In this document: positions 40,663-49,671 of the stretch, piece by piece
Layout: each line of letters begins with the position of its first letter
Position numbering within the stretch: the stretch's first letter is position 1
Origin: Vibrio sp. RE88
GTDB lineage: Bacteria; Pseudomonadota; Gammaproteobacteria; Enterobacterales; Vibrionaceae
Length of the DNA: 64,000 nucleotides
Assembly: GCF_013113835.1 (NCBI RefSeq)
Contig: NZ_VTYQ01000005.1
Coordinates: 1-64,000, forward strand
Direction of reading: 5' to 3'
Made by a program: the position numbers and the translations under genes
The notes under the pieces: generated by a model
What the model saw: the letters and a program-made list of their open reading frames with translations, nothing else
Told to the model about the DNA's origin: nothing
The model's database searches: none

Positions 40663-41025
40663 ATGGCAATTTCATTTGAAAATGCGTTGGGTGTTCACCC
40701 TGATGCGCTGAATTTTCGGGTTCAGCGTACCAAAGTCCTTGCCAGTAACCTAGCAAATGTTGATACCCCTGGGTATCTGGCTAAGGACCTGAGTTTTACC
40801 ACTGTAATGAATCAGTTATCACCTCATGGAGTGAACAAACCAGTACCTAAACTGCAGGTCTCTTCTATGTACTCGATTCCTTATCAGAACAGCAAAGATG
40901 GCAACACAGTCGAGCTGGGGGTTGAACAGGGCAAATTCACACAAAACAACATGGATTTTCAGACCAGCCTGACCTTTCTGAATATGAAGTTTCAGGGACT
41001 GGCGAAAGTGATAGAGGGGCGTTAA
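40663..41025 (+). CDS. flgB: Flagellar proximal rod protein FlgB (lateral)
   Basis: 120 residues from the ATG at 40663, which has AAAGGAAAGAG just upstream; the 19-codon reading-frame extension covers the promoter and is not coding. Contains the rod-protein motif ASNLANVDTPGY. First gene of flgBCDEFGHIJKL. Confidence 0.93.
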   Translation: MAISFENALGVHPDALNFRVQRTKVLASNLANVDTPGYLAKDLSFTTVMNQLSPHGVNKPVPKLQVSSMYSIPYQNSKDGNTVELGVEQGKFTQNNMDFQTSLTFLNMKFQGLAKVIEGR

Positions 41026-41027
41026 TT

Positions 41028-41462
41028 ATGTCATTTACCGATATTTATTCCATTGCTGGCTCAGCAATGAACGCTCAGACAGTACGATTGAATACTGTCG
41101 CGAGTAATCTCGCTAACGCGGATGCTGTCTCTGCCAATCCAGATGACGCGTACAAGGCGCTAAAACCTGTGTTTGCTACGGTGTACAGCAAAACTCAGTT
41201 GTCAGCGAGTAAAGAGAGTTACCCAAATGCTGAAGTGAGAATTGTCGATGTTGTCCAAAGCGCAGGTCAGGCGGAAAAACGCTTTGAGCCGAGTAACCCG
41301 CTGGCTAACGACGAGGGGTATGTTTACTACCCAGATATCGACGTAGTGTCTGAGATGGCAGATATGATGTCAGCCACCCGTAGCTTCGAGACCAATGTTG
41401 AAGTGCTTAGCAATGTAAAAAGTATGCAGCAAGGCCTGCTTAGATTAGGGCAGGGCAGCTAA
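41028..41462 (+). CDS. flgC: Flagellar proximal rod protein FlgC (lateral)
   Basis: 144 residues. N-terminal ASNLANADA motif and C-terminal RSFETNVEVLSN helix typical of FlgC. Two bases after flgB; its stop overlaps the flgD start. Confidence 0.93.
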   Translation: MSFTDIYSIAGSAMNAQTVRLNTVASNLANADAVSANPDDAYKALKPVFATVYSKTQLSASKESYPNAEVRIVDVVQSAGQAEKRFEPSNPLANDEGYVYYPDIDVVSEMADMMSATRSFETNVEVLSNVKSMQQGLLRLGQGS

Positions 41463-42142
41463 TGAGCATCGCTTCTTACAACGCTTTATCTTCTGACACT
41501 CCAGTAGGCTCTGGGGCAAATACCACCTCGGTGACTGGTAACCCACAAGATGCCAATAGTGCTACATCGTTAGAAAACGAATTCATCAGCTTGATGGTGG
41601 CACAGATTCAGAACCAGGATCCGCTTAACCCACTTGATGGCACTGAGTATGTTAGTCAATTGGCACAGTTCTCTCAGGTACAAAGTACAGAGAACATGGC
41701 GTCAATGATGCAAAACAGCATGGTTTTGCTCGATAACATGCAAGTTCTGTCTACGGCCGGGTTGGTTGGTCAGACGGTTTTTGTTTCTGGTAATGAGTTT
41801 GAAATGGGTGACGCAGTTCAAGGTGGAAAAATTGAGCTTCAACATCCTTCAAGCCAAGTCAATCTGGTTGTTACCGATGAGTTCGGCCAGTCAACCAAAG
41901 TGCCTTTAGGCGCTCATCCCGCGGGTGACGTGGATTTTAGTATCAACCCTGAAGAGCTCGGTCTTAAACCAGGAAAATATACGTTATCTGTTCAGGTTCA
42001 GGAGGGGCAATCTGCTCCAAACATTCTTTTAGCCGGTCAGGTTGAGCAAGTTCGTATCCCAAGCTCAGGCGGCGCAGCGTTCGTTAACATCGAAGGTGTT
42101 GGCAGCGTACCTTTCTATCAAATCACTCAGTTTGGTGCTTAA
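41462..42142 (+). CDS. flgD: Hook cap protein FlgD (lateral)
   Basis: Caps the growing hook. 226 residues; N-terminal FlgD region with the motif FISLMVAQIQNQDPLNPLDG and a C-terminal beta-rich FlgD-Ig region. The start codon overlaps the flgC stop by one base. Confidence 0.93.
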   Translation: MSIASYNALSSDTPVGSGANTTSVTGNPQDANSATSLENEFISLMVAQIQNQDPLNPLDGTEYVSQLAQFSQVQSTENMASMMQNSMVLLDNMQVLSTAGLVGQTVFVSGNEFEMGDAVQGGKIELQHPSSQVNLVVTDEFGQSTKVPLGAHPAGDVDFSINPEELGLKPGKYTLSVQVQEGQSAPNILLAGQVEQVRIPSSGGAAFVNIEGVGSVPFYQITQFGA

Positions 42143-42167
42143 CCAATAAGGAAGACAGAGGTTAGTT

Positions 42168-43364
42168 ATGAGTTTTAATATTGCCCTAAGCGGTCTTGAT
42201 GCGACCAACACAGAGCTGAATACCATCAGCCACAATATTGCCAACGCATCGACTTACGGATTCAAGGGAGCACGTACTGAGTTTGCGGCTGTTTACAACG
42301 GAATGCAGCCAGGCGGCGTGGAAGTCGCTTCCATCTCCCAAAACTTTGATAAAAATGGTTCGGTGAGCGGAACGGGTCGTGCAATGGATCTGGCGATCAA
42401 TGGCAATGGCTTCTTTGTGACCAAAGACAGCGCGGGGCAATTGTTTTACACCCGTTCAGGTGTATTTGGCACTGATAAAGACAATTACGTCATCGGTAAC
42501 ACGGGCGCCAAATTGCAAGGTTACAGCGTTGATGGGAACAACAACCTGCTCACGGGTGCAACGGGTGATATCAAGATCTCGACATCCTCATTGGCGGCTA
42601 AAGCGACTGATAAGATGGAGTTCATTGCCAACCTAGATGCAACGAATTCGATTGTCGATCAGACAGTGAATCCGTTTGACCCTAACAATACTGATTCATT
42701 CAACTCTTCTTACACGACAAAAGTTTACGACTCACAAGGCAAGCCACATACCGTAACGCAGTACTTCACTAAAACTGCTGACAATGCATGGGAAGTGAAT
42801 GTGCAAGTTGACGGCGGTGCGGGCGCTGTTTCCACTGTGGCGATGACGTTCAATCCAGATGGTTCAATTGCGACGCCGACAGGCGCTTATAACGTTTCGT
42901 TCCCGGCTGCGGGCGCAAACCCAATGAGCATCGACATTGACCTGTCAGGCAGCACTCAATTTGGCACAGGCTTTGGTGTTAGCACTAACAACCCGAATGG
43001 TTACACATCGGGTGAACTGGCGGGTGTTCGCGTAGAGGATAACGGCATGGTCTACGCCACATACACTAACGGTCAGTCCCAATTGCAGGGCCAAGTCGTG
43101 CTGGCAGATTTTGCTAACCCTCAAGGCCTCTCAAAAGTCAGCGGCACTGCTTGGACGCAAAGTTTCAGCTCAGGTGCGCCAGTAATGGGTGTCCCAGGTT
43201 CTGGCACTTTGGGTGATCTAACACCGGGAGCGCTAGAAGGTTCAAACGTCGATCTGACGAGCGAGTTGGTCAACCTGATGACAGCACAGCGCAACTATCA
43301 GGCGAATGCAAAAACCATTTCGACTAATGACAAACTGACTCAGGCGTTGTTTAACGCAATCTAA
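42168..43364 (+). CDS. flgE: Flagellar hook protein FlgE (lateral)
   Basis: 398 residues. N-terminal SGLDATNTELNTISHNIANAST and C-terminal LTSELVNLMTAQRNYQANA form the axial-protein coiled-coil ends; the middle is a beta domain specific to hooks. Confidence 0.95.
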   Translation: MSFNIALSGLDATNTELNTISHNIANASTYGFKGARTEFAAVYNGMQPGGVEVASISQNFDKNGSVSGTGRAMDLAINGNGFFVTKDSAGQLFYTRSGVFGTDKDNYVIGNTGAKLQGYSVDGNNNLLTGATGDIKISTSSLAAKATDKMEFIANLDATNSIVDQTVNPFDPNNTDSFNSSYTTKVYDSQGKPHTVTQYFTKTADNAWEVNVQVDGGAGAVSTVAMTFNPDGSIATPTGAYNVSFPAAGANPMSIDIDLSGSTQFGTGFGVSTNNPNGYTSGELAGVRVEDNGMVYATYTNGQSQLQGQVVLADFANPQGLSKVSGTAWTQSFSSGAPVMGVPGSGTLGDLTPGALEGSNVDLTSELVNLMTAQRNYQANAKTISTNDKLTQALFNAI

Positions 43365-43375
43365 CGGAGCCTGAT

Positions 43376-44107
43376 ATGGACAGTTTGCTATTCACTGCAA
43401 CATCTGGCGCGAGTCGAGTCCTCAAGGCTCAGCATGTTCGCTCAAACAACTTATCCAATGCGGATACCGCTGGTTTTCGTGCTGATATGGAGCGTGTCTC
43501 GAGTATTCAGCTTCAGGGCTCAGGTTTTGATGGCCGTACTATGGTTGTGACCAACTCTGCGTCTACTCGTTTTGATGAAGGTGACATCGTTAAAACAGGC
43601 CGCGCATTGGATGTTGCCGTTATGGGGGAAGGCTATCTGACCGTTCAGACTGCAGATGGCCAGGAAGCGTATACCCGCGCAGGTAACATCAAAGTCGATC
43701 CATTTGGCGCTTTATCTATTAATGGCTTCGCGGTTATTGGTGAAGGTGGCCCTTTGGTTCTGCCAGATTATCAGAAAGTTGAAATCAGCGAACGTGGTCG
43801 TATTTCTGTCGTCCCTCCGGGCGGTGGAGCGGAGCTTGAAGTAGGCACGTTGAAATTGGTGAAGCCGGAAACCACTCAACTGCAGAAAGAGAGCGATAGC
43901 TTGCTTCACAGCGTCGATGGCAACCCATTTGAGGTTGACCAAACCGTTCAGCTTGCGCCTGAGCATATTGAAGGCAGTAACGTGTCAGCAATTGATGAAC
44001 TGCTGAACGTGATGTCTCTGACACGTAACTTTGAAATGCAGGTGCGGATGATGAAAACCGCAGAGACTTTGGCGCAGGCCGGTAACAAATTAATGTCGTC
44101 ACGCTAG
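43376..44107 (+). CDS. flgF: Proximal rod protein FlgF (lateral)
   Basis: 243 residues with N-terminal HVRSNNLSNADTAGFRAD and the C-terminal ELLNVMSLTRNFEMQVRMMK axial motif. Usual order flgE-flgF-flgG. Confidence 0.93.
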   Translation: MDSLLFTATSGASRVLKAQHVRSNNLSNADTAGFRADMERVSSIQLQGSGFDGRTMVVTNSASTRFDEGDIVKTGRALDVAVMGEGYLTVQTADGQEAYTRAGNIKVDPFGALSINGFAVIGEGGPLVLPDYQKVEISERGRISVVPPGGGAELEVGTLKLVKPETTQLQKESDSLLHSVDGNPFEVDQTVQLAPEHIEGSNVSAIDELLNVMSLTRNFEMQVRMMKTAETLAQAGNKLMSSR

Positions 44108-44128
44108 GCGCGGCGCGAGGAGTAGAAA

Positions 44129-44914
44129 ATGCACTCAGCTTTATGGGTAAGTAAAACGGGTATGGCAGCCCAAGACACCAAAATGACCGCCATTTCCAAT
44201 AACTTGGCAAACGTGAACACCGTTGGCTTTAAGCGTGACCGAGTGGTGTTTGAAGATCTGTTTTACAGTATTCAACGCCAACCGGGTGCGCTGGTGGATC
44301 AGGTCAATGAGCTGCCAGCAGGTGTTCAGTTAGGTAGTGGCGTACGAGTGGTGGGCACACAAAAGGTGTTCACTCAGGGCAATACACAAAACACCAGTCA
44401 GGAGTTGGATCTTGCTGTGATGGGGCAAGGTTTTTTTCAGATCGAAAATTCCGATGGTCAGATCATGTACACCCGCAACGGCCAATTTCATGTCAATTCG
44501 GAAGGCTTGATGGTTAACAGCCAAGGCCTGCCGTTAGAACCGCAAATCCAGATCCCAGAGAACGCGTTATCGGTTTCAGTTGGTGTGGATGGCACGGTGT
44601 CCGCGACTACAGCTGACAGCACTGCACCACAAGAACTCGGTCAAATCACATTAGCGAAATTTATCAACCCAGCAGGCCTTGAAGCCGTGGGCGGAAACTT
44701 ATTCCGTGAAACGGAAGCGAGTGGTCAGGCGGATGAGCTGATCGCCGGAGAAGACGGCGTAGGCAGCATTAAGCAAGGCTCTTTAGAAGGCTCAAACGTG
44801 CAGGTAGTGGAGGAAATGGTTGACATGATCACGACTCAGCGCGCTTACGAGATGAATGCCAAAGTCGTTTCGGCTGCGGATGACATGCTGAAGTTTGTCG
44901 CTCAGTCGGTGTAA
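44129..44914 (+). CDS. flgG: Distal rod protein FlgG (lateral)
   Basis: 261 residues, matching FlgG length. N-terminal MHSALWVSKTGM and ISNNLANVNTVGFKRDR, C-terminal MVDMITTQRAYEMNAKVV. Confidence 0.95.
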   Translation: MHSALWVSKTGMAAQDTKMTAISNNLANVNTVGFKRDRVVFEDLFYSIQRQPGALVDQVNELPAGVQLGSGVRVVGTQKVFTQGNTQNTSQELDLAVMGQGFFQIENSDGQIMYTRNGQFHVNSEGLMVNSQGLPLEPQIQIPENALSVSVGVDGTVSATTADSTAPQELGQITLAKFINPAGLEAVGGNLFRETEASGQADELIAGEDGVGSIKQGSLEGSNVQVVEEMVDMITTQRAYEMNAKVVSAADDMLKFVAQSV

Positions 44915-44939
44915 CCGTTAAGTAATGAAGGAACAGGGA

Positions 44940-45611
44940 ATGAAGGCATTATTGAGAGTGTGGCCTCTGGTCGTCATTTTGCTTGCTGGGTGCGCTGGTC
45001 GTCAGGAGTTTACGCCTCCTGAGCCTGATGAAGAAAAATACGCACCGCCTACGCTGGATTATTCACTTCCAGCTGCACAAAACGGCAGCCTCTATCGTCA
45101 TCAATACTCCATGACCCTGTTTCAGGACAGGCGAGCATACCGTGTTGGCGATATGCTCACGGTCGTCCTTTCCGAAGAAACGGAATCGAGCAAAAAAGCC
45201 GATACCAAGTATGGCAAGAACTCGAGCGTCGGTTTTGCTGCACCGAGTTTAGGAGGCAAAACCATCGATGAGCTCGCCGCCAGCGTCGACGCTCAACGCG
45301 CTTTTGATGGCAGTGCTTCCAGCTCTCAGGGCAACAAGCTCGAAGGCGCTATCACAGTAACAGTTCATGAAGTACTGCCTAATGGTGTCTTGCGTATCAG
45401 TGGAGAGAAATGGATTCGTCTCAATCAAGGGGATGAGTTCATTCGCCTAACAGGCATCGTACGTGTTGATGATATCAGCCGTAACAATCAGGTCTCTTCC
45501 GCACGAATCGGTGATGCGCGAATTACTTACTCAGGTCGAGGCACTTTAGCTGATAGTAATGCTGCTGGCTGGTTAAGCCAATTCTTCAACAGTCCTTGGA
45601 TGCCGTTTTAA
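44940..45611 (+). CDS. flgH: Flagellar L-ring lipoprotein FlgH (lateral)
   Basis: Outer-membrane ring protein. 223 residues from the ATG at 44940, which has AGGGA directly upstream; lipobox LLAGC with Cys18. Five reading-frame codons further upstream are unsupported. Confidence 0.92.
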   Translation: MKALLRVWPLVVILLAGCAGRQEFTPPEPDEEKYAPPTLDYSLPAAQNGSLYRHQYSMTLFQDRRAYRVGDMLTVVLSEETESSKKADTKYGKNSSVGFAAPSLGGKTIDELAASVDAQRAFDGSASSSQGNKLEGAITVTVHEVLPNGVLRISGEKWIRLNQGDEFIRLTGIVRVDDISRNNQVSSARIGDARITYSGRGTLADSNAAGWLSQFFNSPWMPF

Positions 45612-46813
45612 TGAAACAGAAAATGACAATGTTTATCACCGTTCTTAGCTCTCTTTCTCTCCGATTTAGCTCGGCGCAAGAGAAGAGGGTTGCTAAGCAA
45701 AGAGATTCATTCTTGATGGGGATGCTGCTGGTGTTGTCACTAGGGGCAGCGTTACCTGCTCATGCTGAAGTTGAAATCCCTATCATGGACTTAGTTGATG
45801 TTCAGGGCATTCGTGAAAACCAACTGGTTGGTTACGGTCTAGTGGTTGGCCTAGATGGGCAGGGCGACCGCAATCAGGTGAAATTTACCGCGCAATCCAT
45901 CACCAATATGTTGCGACAATTTGGGGTTCAAATCGACGACAGTACCAACCCTAAGTTGCGTAATGTTGCTTCAGTGAGCGTTACTGCAACCGTTGAGCCG
46001 ATGGCAGGTGCGGGCCAGACATTGAATGTGGTGGTCTCTTCCATCGGTGATGCCAAGAGCTTGCGAGGCGGTACCTTACTGCTGACACCATTGCGCGGCA
46101 TCGATGGTGAGGTGTATGCCGTTGCACAGGGCAACGTTGTCGTGGGCGGCGTGTCTGCTGAAGGAAAAAGCGGTTCTAAAATCGTCATTAATACGCCTAC
46201 CTCAGGACGTATTCCCGGTGGAGCGACGCTGGAACGAGAAGTACCCAATGACTTTTCAGAGCAAGATAACGTGGTACTGAACCTGAGAAAACCAAGCTTT
46301 ACGACAGCTAAGAATATTGCTCGTGAAATCAACAACATTTTCGGACCTAAGGTCGCAGTAGCAAAGAACAATGTTCGTATCAGCGTCAAAGCACCCAAGG
46401 ACAGCCAGCAGCGTGTGGTCATGATGTCGATGCTGGAAGAAATCAGTGTGGCGGAAGGGCGTAAGCCTGCGCGTATCGTTTTTAACTCTCGTACCGGTAC
46501 CGTTGTGATAGGTAAAAGCGTCAAGGTCAGTGAAGCGGCAGTGAGCCATGGAAACTTAACGGTCACCATTGCAGAGTCACAACAGGTCAGCCAGCCAAAC
46601 GCGTTTGCTGACGGTGAAACAAAAGTTGTCGACCAATCGTTATTAGACGTCAGCGAGGAGCAAGCGCAAATGGTGATCTGGCCTCCGGGTACAGAACTCA
46701 ACACGATCGTCAGTGCGGTAAACAGTTTAGGGGCGACGCCAACGGATTTGATGTCGATTCTGCAAGCCTTGCATGAAGCAGGTGCATTGAACGCAGAGCT
46801 GGTAGTGATTTAA
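45611..46813 (+). CDS. flgI: Flagellar P-ring protein FlgI (lateral)
   Basis: Periplasmic ring in the peptidoglycan. 400 residues from the ATG at 45611, which overlaps the flgH stop by one base. The predicted signal-peptide core (MGMLLVLSLGAALPAHA) begins 35 residues later, so the true start could be the ATG at 45717, giving 365 residues, nearer the usual 350-370. The mature part begins EIPIMDLVDVQG, typical of FlgI. I keep the first start because of coupling. Confidence 0.88.
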   Translation: MKQKMTMFITVLSSLSLRFSSAQEKRVAKQRDSFLMGMLLVLSLGAALPAHAEVEIPIMDLVDVQGIRENQLVGYGLVVGLDGQGDRNQVKFTAQSITNMLRQFGVQIDDSTNPKLRNVASVSVTATVEPMAGAGQTLNVVVSSIGDAKSLRGGTLLLTPLRGIDGEVYAVAQGNVVVGGVSAEGKSGSKIVINTPTSGRIPGGATLEREVPNDFSEQDNVVLNLRKPSFTTAKNIAREINNIFGPKVAVAKNNVRISVKAPKDSQQRVVMMSMLEEISVAEGRKPARIVFNSRTGTVVIGKSVKVSEAAVSHGNLTVTIAESQQVSQPNAFADGETKVVDQSLLDVSEEQAQMVIWPPGTELNTIVSAVNSLGATPTDLMSILQALHEAGALNAELVVI

Positions 46814-46822
46814 GGAGTTTTT

Positions 46823-47368
46823 ATGAAGTTTGACGGACTGAATGAACAGTCACAAATGAACTCGGTGCTTTATCACGATAACAGCGCTCTGATGAACATA
46901 AAGAACAGCAACGAACAGGGAGCCGCACTCGAGACAGTAGCGGGCCAGTTTGAAGCGATGTTTTTGCAGATGGTGCTGCGCCAGATGCGCAGCAGCAGTG
47001 ATGTGTTGGCCGATGAAGACAGTCCGTTTTCCAGCCAGCAACAGGGTGTTTTTCGCGATATGTACGATGGTCAGCTAGCGATTGAAATGTCTAAGAAACA
47101 GCATTCTGGCATCTCGGAGATGTTGATTAAGCAGCTCAGTCCTTCGATTTCGGAAGTGGAATTTGAAACCAGCGCGTCAACCTTACCGGCGAATGACAAC
47201 CTCAATGAGGTGGAAGCAAGTTCACACGCTGAAGCATCTGTAACGTCTAATTCGGACCAAGCGCTTCATTCCACTCAGGAGACGGTCGCCTCAGTTAGAC
47301 AAATGTTGGGGGAAGTCAGCGTGACCACAGCCTTCGCCCAACCATTGATTCGAAAAATGGAGCTGTAA
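46823..47368 (+). CDS. flgJ: Rod-cap protein FlgJ (lateral), without muramidase domain
   Basis: 181 residues against about 310 for E. coli FlgJ. Only the N-terminal rod-cap domain is present (AGQFEAMFLQMVLRQMRSS near residues 40-60 and the DMYDGQLAIEMSK helix); the C-terminal glucosaminidase domain is absent and replaced by a low-complexity tail. Stop and flgK start are adjacent. Confidence 0.92.
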   Translation: MKFDGLNEQSQMNSVLYHDNSALMNIKNSNEQGAALETVAGQFEAMFLQMVLRQMRSSSDVLADEDSPFSSQQQGVFRDMYDGQLAIEMSKKQHSGISEMLIKQLSPSISEVEFETSASTLPANDNLNEVEASSHAEASVTSNSDQALHSTQETVASVRQMLGEVSVTTAFAQPLIRKMEL

Positions 47369-48742
47369 ATGAACCTCGTCAATATCGCCCTTTCCGGCCT
47401 CAATGCGAATCGCGTGGCACTGGATGTCACGGCGCAGAACGTCTCCAACATCAATACACCAGGATACAGCCGTCAACAAGCCTTGATGGGTTCTGTTGGT
47501 GGAACGAAACACGACAAGCTAAGTCCAGGGCTGGGCGTTGAAGTGACCAGTATCCGTCGAGTAACGGATGAATTTCTAGTCAAGCAAACTTGGGCGACAA
47601 ACAGTCTTTCTGCTTACGCCACACGATACAGCAGCACGATGAGCCAGCTTGAAAATACGCTCGGCGCTGACGGTTTCAGCCTTTCAGCTGGTCTGGATAC
47701 GCTATTTTCAGCCCTTAATGATGCAACGGTAAAACCAGAATCGGTTCCTTACCGCCAGCAAATCATTAATGAATCAGAAGCCCTCGCGCGTCGTTTTAAT
47801 ACCCTCACCGAATCGCTTTCTCACCAGCATAAAGATGTCAATGACCAGCGCAATGCGGCTATTTCTCATGCCAACAGCTTGATGAGTAACATCGCTGATG
47901 TGAACAAGCAGATTGTTGAGATGGAAGGCACAGGGGGGAACCCTGCTCAGTTAATGGACACTCGTGATGCGTTAATTGGTGAGTTGTCTAAAGTTGTGGA
48001 AGTGAAAACGACGTCACAGGCCGATGGCAGCTTGCAGGTTACGCTTTCTTCTGGACAGCCACTGGTCATGGGTGGAGATGCTGCTGTGCTTAAGGCTGTG
48101 CCTAATCCAAGCGATCCATATCTTGCCGATCTGCATGTTGAGTTTGGTACTCAGAGTTTTGCGATTACTGATACACCGGGTGGGCAAGTTGGCGCACTGA
48201 CCGACTATCAGACGGAGGTATTAAAACCATACCGTTCTGCGATTGACGATATGGCTAAGGCACTTGCTGATGAATTCAACGCATTACTGGTAACCGGCCA
48301 AGACCTCAATGGCAATGCTGGTAAGCCCTTGTTCAGTTACGACCCTGCTAACCCAGCGGCAAGCCTGACGATTACCGACCTCAAACCAGAGGAGCTTGCT
48401 TTGTCTGGTGACGGTAATCCTGGCAATGCCGATGTGCTGGACAGCTTAATTGCAGTCAGCAATAAAGCCGTGTCAATCAGTGGTTTTGGTTCAGTAACAT
48501 TAAACGATGCGTTTGCTGCGATGGTGGGAGAAACAGCCATCAAAGCACGTCAGGCGGATGCGGATTATCAGGCGAAGCTGTCGATGAGCGAACAAGCAAT
48601 GGCCGCCCGAGATAACGTCAGCGCAGTAAACAGTGATGAAGAAGCGGCAAACTTGATGACGTTTGCCAACGCTCACAACGCCAACATGAAAGTGATCAGC
48701 ACAGCAAATCAGCTGTTTGATTCCGTTCTTCAGTTATTCTAA
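47369..48742 (+). CDS. flgK: Hook-associated protein FlgK (lateral)
   Basis: Hook-filament junction. 457 residues, shorter than polar-type FlgK. N-terminal ALSGLNANRVALDVTAQNVSNINTPGYSRQ and C-terminal NSDEEAANLMTFANAHNANMKV are typical. Confidence 0.94.
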   Translation: MNLVNIALSGLNANRVALDVTAQNVSNINTPGYSRQQALMGSVGGTKHDKLSPGLGVEVTSIRRVTDEFLVKQTWATNSLSAYATRYSSTMSQLENTLGADGFSLSAGLDTLFSALNDATVKPESVPYRQQIINESEALARRFNTLTESLSHQHKDVNDQRNAAISHANSLMSNIADVNKQIVEMEGTGGNPAQLMDTRDALIGELSKVVEVKTTSQADGSLQVTLSSGQPLVMGGDAAVLKAVPNPSDPYLADLHVEFGTQSFAITDTPGGQVGALTDYQTEVLKPYRSAIDDMAKALADEFNALLVTGQDLNGNAGKPLFSYDPANPAASLTITDLKPEELALSGDGNPGNADVLDSLIAVSNKAVSISGFGSVTLNDAFAAMVGETAIKARQADADYQAKLSMSEQAMAARDNVSAVNSDEEAANLMTFANAHNANMKVISTANQLFDSVLQLF

Positions 48743-48757
48743 TTACAGGGAAATCAG

Positions 48758-49654
48758 ATGAGAATTAGCGATACTCAATTCAGTCAGATGATGCTGCAAA
48801 GCTTGCAGATTAATAACGCCGGACTTGGGCAAGTTATGCAGCAAATGTCTACCGGTGAACGTCTGACCAAATTGTCTGATGATCCAATGGCATCAGTTCA
48901 ATTGCTTAACTTAGAGCGTGAAGGCTCAGCCATTACCCAGTACAAGACCAATATTTCCAATGTAAAGACCGCATTATCCAACCAGGAAGTTCAACTTGAC
49001 TCAGTGAATGAAAGCCTGAAGAAGATGAACGAACTGGTTCTATGGGGAGCGAATGGTACGTTAACCGACAGCGATCGTACTGGCATTATCAGCGAACTTG
49101 AAAGTCTACGTTCTTCTGTCGTTTCATCGTTTAACGCTCAGGATGAAGAAGGCCGTTACTTGTTCTCCGGAACTAAAACAGACACGGCAGCTTTGTCTAA
49201 CGCGAGTGGTAGTTACGTAATCCAAGGCAACAGCGATAAACGCGTTGTGACAGTAGCGAAAGGTGTCACAATGGAATCCAATATGACTGCACAGGAAATT
49301 CTGGATCTAGGTGGCAATAACGTTCTTAACGATCTTGATGCTTTGATTGCAGAATTCCAATCACCCACACCAGCTTTTCGAACTACGGTTGAATCGACGC
49401 TCAGCTCTATCGAAGCAACATCCAGCAACGTGTTAGCTGCGATGACTGAAATGGGTGGTCGTCACAACAACCTGGATTTGATGGATAGTGCTCATGGTGA
49501 GAATAAGTTGTTTGTCGATAAGGTCAGCAGCGATCTCTCCGCACTAGATTATGGTGAAGCTTCAGTTCGTTTGAGTAACTACATGGCCGCATTGCAAGCG
49601 ACTCAAGCCAGCTACGTTAAGATTAACGATCTCAACTTATTCGACCGCATCTGA
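48758..49654 (+). CDS. flgL: Hook-associated protein FlgL (lateral)
   Basis: 298 residues, flagellin-like N terminus (MRISDTQFSQMMLQSLQ) with STGERLTKLSDDPMA, and a C-terminal coiled coil ending NDLNLFDRI. It is followed by the LafW-like gene after 17 bases. Confidence 0.94.
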   Translation: MRISDTQFSQMMLQSLQINNAGLGQVMQQMSTGERLTKLSDDPMASVQLLNLEREGSAITQYKTNISNVKTALSNQEVQLDSVNESLKKMNELVLWGANGTLTDSDRTGIISELESLRSSVVSSFNAQDEEGRYLFSGTKTDTAALSNASGSYVIQGNSDKRVVTVAKGVTMESNMTAQEILDLGGNNVLNDLDALIAEFQSPTPAFRTTVESTLSSIEATSSNVLAAMTEMGGRHNNLDLMDSAHGENKLFVDKVSSDLSALDYGEASVRLSNYMAALQATQASYVKINDLNLFDRI

Positions 49655-49671
49655 TAAGCAGGAATTGAAAT

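Noticed and set aside
45928..46704. A 258-codon open frame opposite flgI
   Set aside because: flgI is clearly coding on the plus strand; the reverse frame has no family resemblance.
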